Shown here piece after piece: positions 17,276 through 26,773 of a DNA stretch of 64,000 bases (position 1 is its first letter; the number at the start of each line of letters is the position of its first letter). The position numbers and the translations under genes were made by a program. The notes under the pieces are model-generated. The model had not been told where the DNA came from. It searched no databases and saw only the letters and a list, made by a program, of their open reading frames with translations. Source of the stretch: Acidobacteriota bacterium (GTDB lineage: Bacteria; Acidobacteriota; Blastocatellia; Pyrinomonadales; Pyrinomonadaceae); NCBI GenBank assembly GCA_016700175.1, contig CP065003.1, positions 940,001 to 1,004,000 on the forward strand, given 5' to 3'.

Positions 17276-17419
17276 CCGTTTAGAGCACCGCTTTGCGCTG
17301 CCCAAGCCGTGCGCAGCACGGCTGAGTCATTAGGAAATTCAACCCAAACAACGAGTTATCGCTTTGATTTTCTCGGTCGCCTTCGACGACCGCCGCAGCG
17401 CGAAGCGCTGCTCTTAACG
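17276..17419. repeat. 144-bp MITE/REPIN-like element, copy 2
   Basis: Same length and order as the copy at 15037-15180: left end GTTTAGAGCACCGCTTTGCG, interior palindrome GCCGTGCGCAGCACGGC, core GAAATTCAACCCAAACAACG, right end GCGAAGCGCTGCTCTTAACG. Only about 3-4 differences are visible by eye, indicating recent or concerted duplication. Confidence 0.7.
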
Positions 17420-17613
17420 GTGGGCGTTTTTTCGCGGTAAGAGCCGTGCTGTGCACGACTTCTGCAGCGCAAGCCCTGCTCTAAACGGGGCTTGATCTTG
17501 GGGGGTCTTCAGGGCAGGGACAATCCCCGCCCAAACTGCTCTCTGCTCACAGTAGCCCTCCCTCACGGTCGGGCTTCTGACACGGACCTTCCAAACTGCT
17601 CACCGCTCACTGC
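17420..17613. repeat. Tail unit after second 144-bp copy
   Basis: One tail unit (GTGCTGTGCACG, TTCTGCAGCG, inverted module A near 17462-17485) homologous to the tandem units at 15181-15320. The remainder up to the sucC stop contains the word AACTGCTC several times and no gene. Confidence 0.45.
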
Positions 17614-18777
<1,164 letters not shown>

Positions 18778-18840
18778 ATCGAATCTCTAATCCCCGTATG
18801 TAAAAGATGAGAGTGAGTTTATCGGCCCTCATCCGAAAAA

Positions 18841-18866
18841 TCAAAAGCGGCCCCGAAGGGCCGCCT
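18841..18866 (-). terminator. Rho-independent terminator for the 18890-19492 gene
   Basis: Read on the minus strand, a perfect 7-bp stem GCGGCCC/GGGCCGC with TTCG tetraloop is followed by TTTTGATTTTT. It lies 24 bases after the stop of the minus-strand lipoprotein gene and before sucC, so sucC probably has its own promoter. Confidence 0.8.
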
Positions 18867-18889
18867 TTCGCTACAAAAACAGGCTTGCG

Positions 18890-19492
18890 CTACTTCTGGA
18901 GCCCGGTGACCACTGAGATCGCGCTGAGCTTCCAGTCCTCGCCGTTGGCGATGTACTTCAGCTCAAATGTCGTCGTCCGCGGCGAGGTGTCAAAGCTGCC
19001 TTTCACCTCCAGCATATCGAATCCGACCGATTCACGGATCGCGGGGCCGTCCGTGATATCCGGTTCGAGGTTCCGAACGCTGCTCAGGTCCGCCTTTCCG
19101 TCAATGAAGCTCTGGAAGAGCCGCTTGAGCTGGCGCGGGCTGGTCTGCTTCTGCCATTCCTCGGAGATGTTGTCGTAGAAACTGGAGAAGTCCTCGCTCT
19201 TGAGCGCGCGGTCGAAATCGAGGAGCGTGTCCTTGATCATCGCCTCCAATTCTTCGTCCTCGGGAATCTCCTTTTTCGAGGCGTCGGCCTTTTTCGCGGG
19301 CGTCTTGTCATCCGAATCCGTCTTGTCGTCGGTGGTGTCGTTGGAGCTGGAAGTCGTGTTGGATCCCCACTGGAAGCCGTCCTTGTCATTACACGTGCAG
19401 CCGAGCACTATCGCGCTGATCACGAAGATCGCGACCAATCCGTTAAGGATCGGGGTCCTGCCGTAGATCAGCTCTCTAAGAAATCCGGTCAT
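18890..19492 (-). CDS. Putative lipoprotein with acidic linker
   Basis: 200 residues. The N-terminal hydrophobic segment ends in IVLGC (Cys32), a plausible lipobox, followed by a disordered linker rich in S, T, D and K (residues 45-75). The C-terminal domain (about 85-200) has a helix pair followed by beta strands (TTTFELKYIANGEDWKLSAISVV), an NTF2/DUF4864-like pattern, tentative. It follows another lipoprotein gene on the same strand and is closed by a clear terminator. Function unknown. Confidence 0.6.
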   Translation of the reverse strand: MTGFLRELIYGRTPILNGLVAIFVISAIVLGCTCNDKDGFQWGSNTTSSSNDTTDDKTDSDDKTPAKKADASKKEIPEDEELEAMIKDTLLDFDRALKSEDFSSFYDNISEEWQKQTSPRQLKRLFQSFIDGKADLSSVRNLEPDITDGPAIRESVGFDMLEVKGSFDTSPRTTTFELKYIANGEDWKLSAISVVTGLQK

Positions 19493-19524
19493 AGTTCACT
19501 CCCGCCGCCCGAGCGGCATAAATC

Positions 19525-20424
19525 CTAGTCCTTTCGCCAGGGTTCAAGTAGTTGCTCCCACGCCTTCGCCGTTTTTGCGTATTCGGACGGGCATCGGACC
19601 GCCCTCGCTTCCGGTAGCAGCCCCCGGCTGACGAACTGAGAGTATTTGTTCGGGTTCGATCCGTAGATCATGCAAAGCGAGTTGAAGAATCTTTGTTCCT
19701 CAAGAAGATGTTCGTCGGCCAGGCCTTCTTTTCCGATCTGCCTGTTCTTCGACTGAATGTAGAACGCCTCGGCGGCCGCCACCACCCATTCGACTCCCTC
19801 CTCGCCGATCTCCTCGATGCAGATGTACGAAGAGCAGCGGTCGGCGGCGTCTTCCTCGTTCGCGGTGATCGGAAGTTCGTAGCTGTCGATGAGAGCGTGT
19901 CCAAGCTCGTGCAGGAAGATGAAGTTGACCGCTTTTGCCATCTGCTCGTTCGCTTCCTGATCACTGGCGCCGTCACTCTTGAAGAGGTTGAACAGGTGAG
20001 CCATCAGCTCGTAACAGAACGTGATCGACTTGTCTCTCGGGTCGTAGAAGGCGTTTACGGTTCCGCAGTCCTTTGTCCTCAAGGTTATGTCGTGCGGAAG
20101 AATGAGAGTCCGGTTCAACTTGTCAGCGGCCTTCTCAAGTACTTTCGCCCGCGTGATCTCGCGATGGACCGATTCGAAGTTCGGATTCTCGACGTCGGTG
20201 CTCTCGACGACGAAGTCGCCTTTGTCGTCTCTCTGGCCGGGTTTACCCGAATCGTCTCCCGTATCTGAATCGTCACGCGCCGGCGCGTCTTCGCTGTTCG
20301 AATCGCTAGACAAAGATAAGTCCCCGGAATCGTTCCTGTTCGGATCGCACATACACCCGAGGATAAGGACGAGCGTGCCGAGCACGATCAGAAGGTTCAG
20401 TTTGTTCTTGCTCAGAGGGCCCAT
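19525..20424 (-). CDS. DUF4344 family metallopeptidase, lipoprotein
   Basis: 299 residues. Signal segment with lipobox ILGC (Cys24), then an acidic linker (about 30-70), then a domain with FIFLHELGHALID (HELGH at residues 172-176), the zinc-metallopeptidase motif, with EEDAADR a few residues on that may supply the third ligand. Matches DUF4344 putative metallopeptidases. It lies 32 bases upstream of the 18890 lipoprotein gene in the same direction, so they probably form an operon acting in the envelope. Substrate unknown. Confidence 0.8.
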   Translation of the reverse strand: MGPLSKNKLNLLIVLGTLVLILGCMCDPNRNDSGDLSLSSDSNSEDAPARDDSDTGDDSGKPGQRDDKGDFVVESTDVENPNFESVHREITRAKVLEKAADKLNRTLILPHDITLRTKDCGTVNAFYDPRDKSITFCYELMAHLFNLFKSDGASDQEANEQMAKAVNFIFLHELGHALIDSYELPITANEEDAADRCSSYICIEEIGEEGVEWVVAAAEAFYIQSKNRQIGKEGLADEHLLEEQRFFNSLCMIYGSNPNKYSQFVSRGLLPEARAVRCPSEYAKTAKAWEQLLEPWRKD

Positions 20425-20591
20425 TCGTTCACTCCGGTCTCGTCCGGGCGCGAAGGCGTCCGGCCGGGCTCAAGTCTGAAGGGTTGTTGAAGAAAAGGCG
20501 AAACCAAAAGAAAATTGGCCCCCGCCGATTTGACGTTGACCAATCATAATACCAAGTTCCTTTTTTTCCAAAACTGAATCCCGGCAATCGT

Positions 20592-22085
20592 TTACTGCGA
20601 GTTCTCGACAAGCCGGACGAGCGTTCGGATCGCGACCCCGGTCGGACCTTTTGCCTGGTGAGCCTTCGGGCTGTCCGCCCAGGCCGTGCCCGCGATGTCG
20701 AGATGCGCCCACTTTGCTTTGTCGACAAATTCCTGGATAAACAGGCCTCCGGCGATGGTTCCCGCGCGACGCTTCGTGCCAATGTTCTTCACGTCTGCGA
20801 TGTCCGACTTGACCTCACTTTCATACCCTTCGAGCGGCAGCTGCCAGAATCCCTCTCCGACATCCTTTCCGGTGGCGATGATCCTGTCAACGAGGTCCTG
20901 GTTGTTGCCCATGATCCCCGTGTTCCGGTTCCCGAGGGCGATGATCACTGCGCCCGTAAGCGTGGCGAGATCGATGATCTCCGTCGCGCCCTGTTTCTCG
21001 GTGTAGTGGACCGCGTCGGCGAGCACGAGGCGGCCTTCGGCGTCGGTGTTAAGTATCTCGACCGTCTTGCCGTTCATCGCGGTTACGACGTCGCTCGGCC
21101 TCGAGGCCTTGCCGTCCGGCATGTTCTCGACGCATCCGACCACGCCGATCACCGGCACCGTCGGCTGAAGCAGAGCTATCGCGCGCATCGCCCCGATGAC
21201 CGAGGCGCCGCCCGACATGTCGTACTTCATGGCGTCCATACCTTCGCCGGGTTTCAGCGAGATCCCGCCGGTGTCGAACATCACGCCCTTACCGACCAGA
21301 CCGAGCATCTCGCCCTTCTTGGCTGTGTTACGTTTCGGCGTATACCTGAGGACGATGAGCTGCGCGGGCTGCTCGGATCCCAGCGAAACGCTGAGGAGCG
21401 AGTTCATTCCCAGCTTCTTCATCTGGGCCTCGCTGAGCACCTCGCATTTGAGCCCGACCTCTTTGGCCATTTTCTTCGCCCGGTTCGCCATCTCGGTCGG
21501 CGTAAGGATGTTCGGCGGCTCGTTCGCAAGGTCGCGCGTGAAGTTCATCGATTCGCCGATCGCCGTGCCTCTCTCAAGGCCTTTTTTGAGGTCGGCGGGC
21601 TTGGCGCCGTCGATGAAAACCGTGAACCCGCCCAGCTTCTTGTCGTTCTTGTCCTTTGTTTTGTACTTATCGAGCTCGAACTGGCTTGTGATCACGCCCT
21701 GCGCGGCCGCTTCCGCTACCTCGACGGCGTCACCGTCCGACCTGGGAGCGATGGCGAACTTCTTGAGATTGTAATCTCGGACTTTCCGGGCGGCGGCGCC
21801 TGCGGCGGCGGCGACGTCGGAGACCTTGTACTTGTCTTTCTCGCCGGCACCGACAAGCAAGATCCTTCCGGCCTTGCCCTTGTCCGCTTTGTAGCGAAGC
21901 GCGTAGGTTTCGCCCGATTCGCCCTTGAACTCCTCGGAAGCGAGAACGGAGGCGATCTCGCCGCCCGAAAGAACGTCCAGTTCTTTCAGAAGGCCCTTTT
22001 TGGGGTCGTCCTTCTTGAAAACGACAACGGCCAGTGCGTCCACACGGGCATCCGCGAAATTCTTGTTAATACCTCTTGAATCCAT
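20592..22085 (-). CDS. pepA: Leucyl aminopeptidase (M17)
   Basis: 497 residues, usual length. Cytosolic two-metal aminopeptidase releasing N-terminal residues from peptides. Motifs: VGKGVMFDTGGISLKP (264-279), containing metal and active-site residues, MKYDMSGGA (287-295) and the signature NTDAEGRL (346-353). The N-terminal macro-like domain is complete. It follows smpB on the same strand by 49 bases and may be co-transcribed. E. coli PepA also binds DNA, but this need not hold here. Confidence 0.95.
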   Translation of the reverse strand: MDSRGINKNFADARVDALAVVVFKKDDPKKGLLKELDVLSGGEIASVLASEEFKGESGETYALRYKADKGKAGRILLVGAGEKDKYKVSDVAAAAGAAARKVRDYNLKKFAIAPRSDGDAVEVAEAAAQGVITSQFELDKYKTKDKNDKKLGGFTVFIDGAKPADLKKGLERGTAIGESMNFTRDLANEPPNILTPTEMANRAKKMAKEVGLKCEVLSEAQMKKLGMNSLLSVSLGSEQPAQLIVLRYTPKRNTAKKGEMLGLVGKGVMFDTGGISLKPGEGMDAMKYDMSGGASVIGAMRAIALLQPTVPVIGVVGCVENMPDGKASRPSDVVTAMNGKTVEILNTDAEGRLVLADAVHYTEKQGATEIIDLATLTGAVIIALGNRNTGIMGNNQDLVDRIIATGKDVGEGFWQLPLEGYESEVKSDIADVKNIGTKRRAGTIAGGLFIQEFVDKAKWAHLDIAGTAWADSPKAHQAKGPTGVAIRTLVRLVENSQ

Positions 22086-22134
22086 CAGCTTCCTCAGATC
22101 TTAAATTTGGTGAAAATTCCGTACTACTAATAAC

Positions 22135-22596
22135 TTATCTAATGTTTTCTTTCAACTGCCTCTCGGTTTCCTTGGCGACGGTCTTGCGTTTCAGCGTCTC
22201 CCGCTTATCAAATAGTTTCTTTCCGCGCGCGACCCCAATTTCGAACTTGATCCTGCCGTGATTCCAGTAGACCTTTGTGACAACGAGGGTCATCCCCTTC
22301 TGGTCAACGGCCTTCTTCAGTTTTTCGATCTCTCTCCGGTGAAGAAGAAGTTTCCGGGTCCTCAGGGGTTCATGGTTGTAAATGTTGCCGTGCTTGTAGG
22401 GCGACACGTGGGCGTTCATCAGCCACACCTCGTCGTCCTTGACCGCGACGTATGATTCCTTCAGCTGGATCTTGCCGGCCATTATGCTCTTCACCTCGGT
22501 GCCCTGGAGCGCGATCCCGGCCTCGTACGTATCCTCGATCTCGTACTCGTGAAACGCGGCCCGGTTGGTGACTATCGATGTATCCCTTTCCGGCAT
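22135..22596 (-). CDS. smpB: SsrA-binding protein SmpB
   Basis: 153 residues. It binds tmRNA and delivers it to stalled ribosomes for trans-translation. Family segments are clear: NRAAFHEYEIEDTYEAGIAL, then GTEVKSIMAGKIQLKESYV, then RKLLLHRREIEKL, then a basic C-terminal tail KRETLKRKTVAKETERQ. The tmRNA gene is not in the window. Located upstream of pepA on the same strand. Confidence 0.96.
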   Translation of the reverse strand: MPERDTSIVTNRAAFHEYEIEDTYEAGIALQGTEVKSIMAGKIQLKESYVAVKDDEVWLMNAHVSPYKHGNIYNHEPLRTRKLLLHRREIEKLKKAVDQKGMTLVVTKVYWNHGRIKFEIGVARGKKLFDKRETLKRKTVAKETERQLKENIR

Positions 22597-22679
22597 AACG
22601 GTTTATTGTGCCTTCCGGGGTGGGATGAGGCAAGTTCCGCTTCGGAGTTCCGAGTTCAAAGTTGAAGGGCAAGGTATCG

Positions 22680-22705
22680 GTACCCGGAGCGATTGTGACG
22701 GACCC
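22680..22705. repeat. Diverged module E copy
   Basis: GTACCCGGAGCGATTGTGAC followed by GGACCC, a variant of the 26-base module that bounds the element at 37388-37598 and also occurs at 63917. Confidence 0.45.
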
Positions 22706-22745
22706 GTCAATGTTGATAGTTCAATGTTCATTGCATATTAGTCAG

Positions 22746-22849
22746 TGAAGAGTCGCAAAGCGACGACCTGCTTTTAGCCGTGGGTGGAGCCGAAGGCGGA
22801 ACCCACGGTCGGCTAGGAAACGATTCGCGCATCGCGAAGCGATTGCGTG
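22746..22849. repeat. Left inverted-repeat arm of the RAYT locus (REP-like)
   Basis: About 104 bases made of three stem-loops: GTCGCAAAGCGAC, then CCGTGGGTGGAGCC...GGCGGAACCCACGG, then CGCATCGCGAAGCGATTGCG. The reverse complement of this arm recurs at 23367-23470 on the other side of the transposase gene with a few substitutions. This is the arrangement of REP doublets flanking a REP-associated tyrosine transposase. Confidence 0.75.
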
Positions 22850-22853
22850 AATT

Positions 22854-23305
22854 TCAGCCAAGAAGATACCGTTCGTCGCCGATGTCGATCGCGTGAAGAT
22901 CCAGCAATCTGCGATATTCGCTTTCAAACGACATTCGTCCGTGGTGTTCGCGCTGCGATTCGATATATCGCTTCACTTTGGGCACCGTCCCTTTATTCAC
23001 AGAAAAAGCTGCATACCCGTCCTGCCACGAAAAAAGATCTTTCCCGAGTTCACTTTTGATCCATCGTGAAGAATCCGCCTTGATAAACTTCGCTATCTGG
23101 CTGACCGAATACTTCGGCGGCGAGAGCAACAATGCATGGATATGATCTTCGACTCCGCCAACTTGATCGGGGTCAGCCCATTGTGCCGCGCGATTCCGCC
23201 AATGAAATCCCAGACGCGATTCTCTATCGACGGCTTGAGAAAGGTTCGACGTTCTTTTGTGCTGAAAACGAGATGGTAGAAGAGGGACGAATAGGTGTTA
23301 GCCAT
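22854..23305 (-). pseudogene. REP-associated tyrosine transposase (IS200/Y1 type), frameshifted
   Basis: From ATG 23305 the frame reads MANTYSSLFYHLVFSTKERR...IGGIARHNGLTPIK and then breaks at about 23158-23166. The alternative frame continues VGGVEDHIHALLLSPPKYSVS...FSWQDGYAAFSV...QREHHGRMSFESEY to the stop at 22854. Together they give a full-length (about 150 residues) Y1 transposase with the HxH metal motif (HIH) and the catalytic-helix tyrosine (VKRYIESQREHH). A one-base deletion near the AAG at the junction explains the shift. Flanked by 104-bp inverted repeats, so it is a RAYT with its own REP-like arms. Confidence 0.85.
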
Positions 23306-23366
23306 GGTGAGGTGGCCTCCTTGTGTGAGATTTCTTTCAGATTAACACCCTCGTCAACTGCTGGCG

Positions 23367-23470
23367 TCACGCAATCGCTTCGCGATGCGCGAATTGTTTC
23401 GCTGCTTTCCGTGGGTTCCGCCTTCGGCTCCACCCACGGCTAAAGGCAGGTCGTCGCTTCGCGACTCATC
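23367..23470. repeat. Right inverted-repeat arm of the RAYT locus (REP-like)
   Basis: Reverse complement of 22746-22849 with about a dozen differences: TCACGCAATCGCTTCGCGAT, then the CCGTGGGTTCCGCC...GGCTCCACCCACGG palindrome, then GTCGTCGCTTCGCGAC. It ends 57 bases before the thioesterase gene. Confidence 0.75.
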
Positions 23471-23526
23471 ATTGACCATTATATGTCGTTTGACTATCCA
23501 GCCCCTCGAAAACGATAATTGCCCGG

Positions 23527-23970
23527 ATGTGGCACGAGACCGAGATACGCGTCCGGTACGCCGAGACGGACAAGATGGGCATCGTCCATCACTCGAACTA
23601 TTTCGTGTGGTTCGAGCTCGGCCGAAGCGAGTTCTGCCGCTCGAGAGGCTTCTCGTACCGCGACATGGAAGACAAGGACAACGCGCTTCTCGTCGTCGCA
23701 GAGAGTTATTGCCGCTACAAATCGCCCGCCCACTACGAGGACATCCTCTACATCCGCACACAGGTCGCGAGGATCAGGAGCCGAAGCATCGTCTTTGTTT
23801 ACGAGATCTACAGGCCCGCCGACAACGCCGTGATCGCCGAGGGAGAAACGATGCACATCGTCGTCAACCGCGAGAAAAAGATCATTTCCCTGCCAAAACA
23901 GTACGAGGCGATGCTGATCTCCGGCAGCGGCGAGCAGGACGCCTTCCCCGCCGGCCATCCGCCCAGCTAG
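23527..23970 (+). CDS. Acyl-CoA thioesterase, YbgC/FadM type
   Basis: 147 residues, single hot-dog (4HBT) domain. The N-terminal RVRYAETDKMGIVHHSNYFVWFELGR carries the conserved Asp15 of 4-hydroxybenzoyl-CoA thioesterase-type enzymes. It hydrolyses acyl-CoA esters in the cytosol; chain-length preference cannot be told. The last 4 bases overlap the convergent hutH gene. The C-terminal extension (SGSGEQDAFPAGHPPS) is probably unstructured. Confidence 0.88.
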   Translation: MWHETEIRVRYAETDKMGIVHHSNYFVWFELGRSEFCRSRGFSYRDMEDKDNALLVVAESYCRYKSPAHYEDILYIRTQVARIRSRSIVFVYEIYRPADNAVIAEGETMHIVVNREKKIISLPKQYEAMLISGSGEQDAFPAGHPPS

Positions 23971-25505
23971 TTCCCGCCGAAGTGGCTCCCGACGATCGAG
24001 ATCACCTTCTCGATGTGCGGGTACATAACCTCGTCTTTTTCGATAAAGGGCACTTCCGCCCGGATCTTCGAATAAACCGCACCCGTCTCGCCCGCCAGAT
24101 CGCCGAGTTCGTGGTTTCGTTTCCTTCGAAGATCGACCGCCTGCGCCGCAGAAAGAAGCTCGAGCGCGATTATCTTCTCGAGGTTAGTCGAGATCCTGCA
24201 AAGCTTCAGAGCCGCCGTCACGCCCATCGAAACGTGGTCCTCCACATTCGCCGAGCTAGGGATCGTATCGACGCTCGCCGGATGCGAGAGCACCTTGTTC
24301 TCTGTCGCAAGCGCCGCCGCCGTGTACTGGACGATCATGAACCCGGAATTCAAACCGCCGTTCTCGGTCAGGAACGCCGGAAGCACGTGCGCGTTCGAAT
24401 CCTCGTCCGTCAGGCGCATTATCCTCCGCTCCGAGATATTCCCAAGCTCGGATAGCGCGATAGCCAGATAATCCATCGCGATCGCCAACGGCTCGCCGTG
24501 GAAATTACCTCCGGAGATCACTTCGATCTCGTCCGTCTCCTCGTTCACGAAGATCAGAGGATTGTCCGTCACCGCGTTCAGCTCGATGTTCACGACCCAT
24601 TCGGCGTACGCGATCGCGTCGCGGCACGCGCCGTGGACCTGAGGCATGCACCTCAGCGTGTAAGCGTCCTGGATGTTCGAGGGGTCGTGCCCTCGGGTGA
24701 ATCCGCTGCCTTCGAGGATCCGGCGAAGGTTCGCCGCGCATTCCATCTGCCTCGGATGAGGCCTCAGTTCGTGGATCCTCGAGTCGAACGCCGCCGTCGT
24801 CCCGTTCAGGGCCTCGAGGCTGAGACATCCCGCGACGTCCGCCGCGTCAGCCAGCCATTGCGCCCGGGCGGTCTGCAGAAGCCCTAGCGCCGTCATCACC
24901 GTCGTCCCGTTCGTCAGTGCCAGCCCTTCCTTCGCGGCGAGCGAGACCGGCTCGAGCCCGAACCGGGAGAGCGCATCCGCACTCGCCATCTTCTCTCCTC
25001 CGACGATCACTTCGCCCTCGCCGATCAGAGGCAGTGCCATATGCGCAAGAGGAGCAAGGTCTCCGCTCGCCCCGAGGCTTCCCTGGCTGGGGATCACCGG
25101 ATGAATGCGGTTGTTGAGAAGATCGAGCAGAAGCTGGAGCGTTTCGATCCTGATGCCGGAATAGCCTCGCGCAAGCGTGTTCGCGCGGATCAGCATCACG
25201 GCTCGCGTCTGAGCCTCGTCGAGTGGCTCGCCCACGCCGACCGCGTGCGACTTGAGGATGTTTGTCTGGAGTACCTCTACTTCCTCCGGCGAGATTATCT
25301 TGTCCTTGAAAGCGCCGAAGCCGGTCGTGATGCCGTAAGCGATCTCGCCGCGTTCGAGAAGGCGCTCGACCGCGGCCGCGGACCGCTTCACCCTGGCGGA
25401 CGCGGCACCGGAAAGCGCGACCGAAGGGCTTTCCGCGCCTCCGTAAGCGACCGCGAGCACGTCGTCGAAGGTCAGGCTCTCTCCGTCGATAAACAGTTCA
25501 TTCAT
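23967..25505 (-). CDS. hutH: Histidine ammonia-lyase
   Basis: 512 residues. First step of histidine degradation: L-histidine to trans-urocanate and ammonia. The MIO cofactor-forming Ala-Ser-Gly lies in QGSLGASGDLAPLAH (residues 146-148). TTGFGAFKD near residue 60 and the GNFHGEPLA segment are also typical. The end overlaps the thioesterase gene by 4 bases. hutI lies 1.3 kb away on the same strand, but an MscS gene on the opposite strand separates them, so they are not one operon. Confidence 0.96.
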   Translation of the reverse strand: MNELFIDGESLTFDDVLAVAYGGAESPSVALSGAASARVKRSAAAVERLLERGEIAYGITTGFGAFKDKIISPEEVEVLQTNILKSHAVGVGEPLDEAQTRAVMLIRANTLARGYSGIRIETLQLLLDLLNNRIHPVIPSQGSLGASGDLAPLAHMALPLIGEGEVIVGGEKMASADALSRFGLEPVSLAAKEGLALTNGTTVMTALGLLQTARAQWLADAADVAGCLSLEALNGTTAAFDSRIHELRPHPRQMECAANLRRILEGSGFTRGHDPSNIQDAYTLRCMPQVHGACRDAIAYAEWVVNIELNAVTDNPLIFVNEETDEIEVISGGNFHGEPLAIAMDYLAIALSELGNISERRIMRLTDEDSNAHVLPAFLTENGGLNSGFMIVQYTAAALATENKVLSHPASVDTIPSSANVEDHVSMGVTAALKLCRISTNLEKIIALELLSAAQAVDLRRKRNHELGDLAGETGAVYSKIRAEVPFIEKDEVMYPHIEKVISIVGSHFGGN

Positions 25506-25547
25506 AAAGATTTGGATCGGCCGCGCGGCGTCCGGAAAAGGGTCTGG

Positions 25548-25575
25548 TTGGCGGCCGGAGCGACTCTGATATTAT
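25548..25575 (+). promoter_or_regulatory. Possible promoter in the hutH-mscS divergent gap
   Basis: TTGGCG (25548-25553), 16 bases, TATTAT (25570-25575), 36 bases before the MscS start. The -35 is weak. Offered as a candidate only. Confidence 0.3.
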
Positions 25576-25611
25576 GATAGGTCTTCGTCACACAACAACC
25601 TTCGGACCGGA

Positions 25612-26772
25612 ATGCTACAGAACAATTCGCAGAATTCGAACACCGCCGCGAACCAGGGTGAAGGCGAAAGCGGGATATTGACCGCCGCAACACGCGCCGA
25701 CGAGGACGGCCTCGCGCGCGAGATCAACACCTTGATTCCGTATCCCTACCTGAACGCGCTCGGAGCCATCCTGATCTTCATCCTGCTCGGAAAGGTCGTC
25801 GACTGGGTCGTCACGGGATTGATCTCGAAGCTGGTGATACGGACGAAGACGGACCTCGACGATCGCATCCTGGCGATCCTTCACCGGCCGATCTTTCTCA
25901 CAGTCGTGCTGATGGGGCTCAGCCTCGCCACACATCTTCTGCAGCTGCCCGACAGGGTCACGGTGATCACAGTCGACGTGATCAAAACCCTCGTCGTCTT
26001 CGTCTGGTTCCACTTCTCACTGAAGCTCCTGGGCGTGGTCCTCGACGAGATGGAGCGGAAAGAAGACCGCTTCAAGTTCATCACCTCGACGACCAAGCCG
26101 CTCATAAAGAACACCGTAACCCTGATCTTCGCCGCCGCCGCGATCTACGTCGTGTTCCTGATCTGGGAGATCAACATCACGGCGTGGCTGGCTTCCGCGG
26201 GGATCATCGGTCTCGCGGTCAGCTTCGCGGCCAAGGACACGCTGGCCAACGTTTTCGGAGGCGTGACGATATTCGCCGACAAGCCCTTCAAGGTCGGAGA
26301 TTACATCATCCTGGGCACGGGCGAACGCGGGATGATAACGATGATCGGCGTCCGAAGCACGCGGATCCTGACCCGCGACGACGTCGAGATCACCGTACCG
26401 AACAACATCCTCGCGAACACGACGGTGATCAACGAATCGGGCGGCCCGCACGAGAAGTTCCGAGTCCGCCTGAAGGTCGGCGTGGCGTACGGATCGGACA
26501 TCGATAAGGTCGAGAAAGTGCTCTTGAAGGTCGCGAACGATCACAAGCAGGTCTGCAAGGACCCTTTCGCGCGTGCACGGTTCAGGGCGTTCGGAAGCTC
26601 AAGTCTCGATTACGAACTGCTTTGCTGGGTCGAAAAGCCTGTTCTGCAGGGCCTCGTCCTCCACGAACTTCACCGCGAAGTGTACAAGGCATTCAACCGG
26701 GAAGGCATCGAGATCCCGTTCCCTCAGCAGGACATTTACGTGAAACAGGTCGCAAGCCAAGAGGGCGCCTGA
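25612..26772 (+). CDS. Mechanosensitive ion channel, MscS family
   Basis: 386 residues. Three to four hydrophobic segments (about residues 45-65, 85-105, 115-140 and 165-185) precede the pore-lining and beta-domain region GLAVSFAAKDTLANVFGGVTIFADKPFKVGDYI, the hallmark of MscS channels, which open on membrane tension to release solutes during hypo-osmotic shock. A soluble alpha-beta vestibule follows to the C-terminus. It sits between hutH and hutI on the opposite strand; its stop is next to the hutI stop (1 base apart). Confidence 0.92.
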   Translation: MLQNNSQNSNTAANQGEGESGILTAATRADEDGLAREINTLIPYPYLNALGAILIFILLGKVVDWVVTGLISKLVIRTKTDLDDRILAILHRPIFLTVVLMGLSLATHLLQLPDRVTVITVDVIKTLVVFVWFHFSLKLLGVVLDEMERKEDRFKFITSTTKPLIKNTVTLIFAAAAIYVVFLIWEINITAWLASAGIIGLAVSFAAKDTLANVFGGVTIFADKPFKVGDYIILGTGERGMITMIGVRSTRILTRDDVEITVPNNILANTTVINESGGPHEKFRVRLKVGVAYGSDIDKVEKVLLKVANDHKQVCKDPFARARFRAFGSSSLDYELLCWVEKPVLQGLVLHELHREVYKAFNREGIEIPFPQQDIYVKQVASQEGA

Positions 26773-26773
26773 T

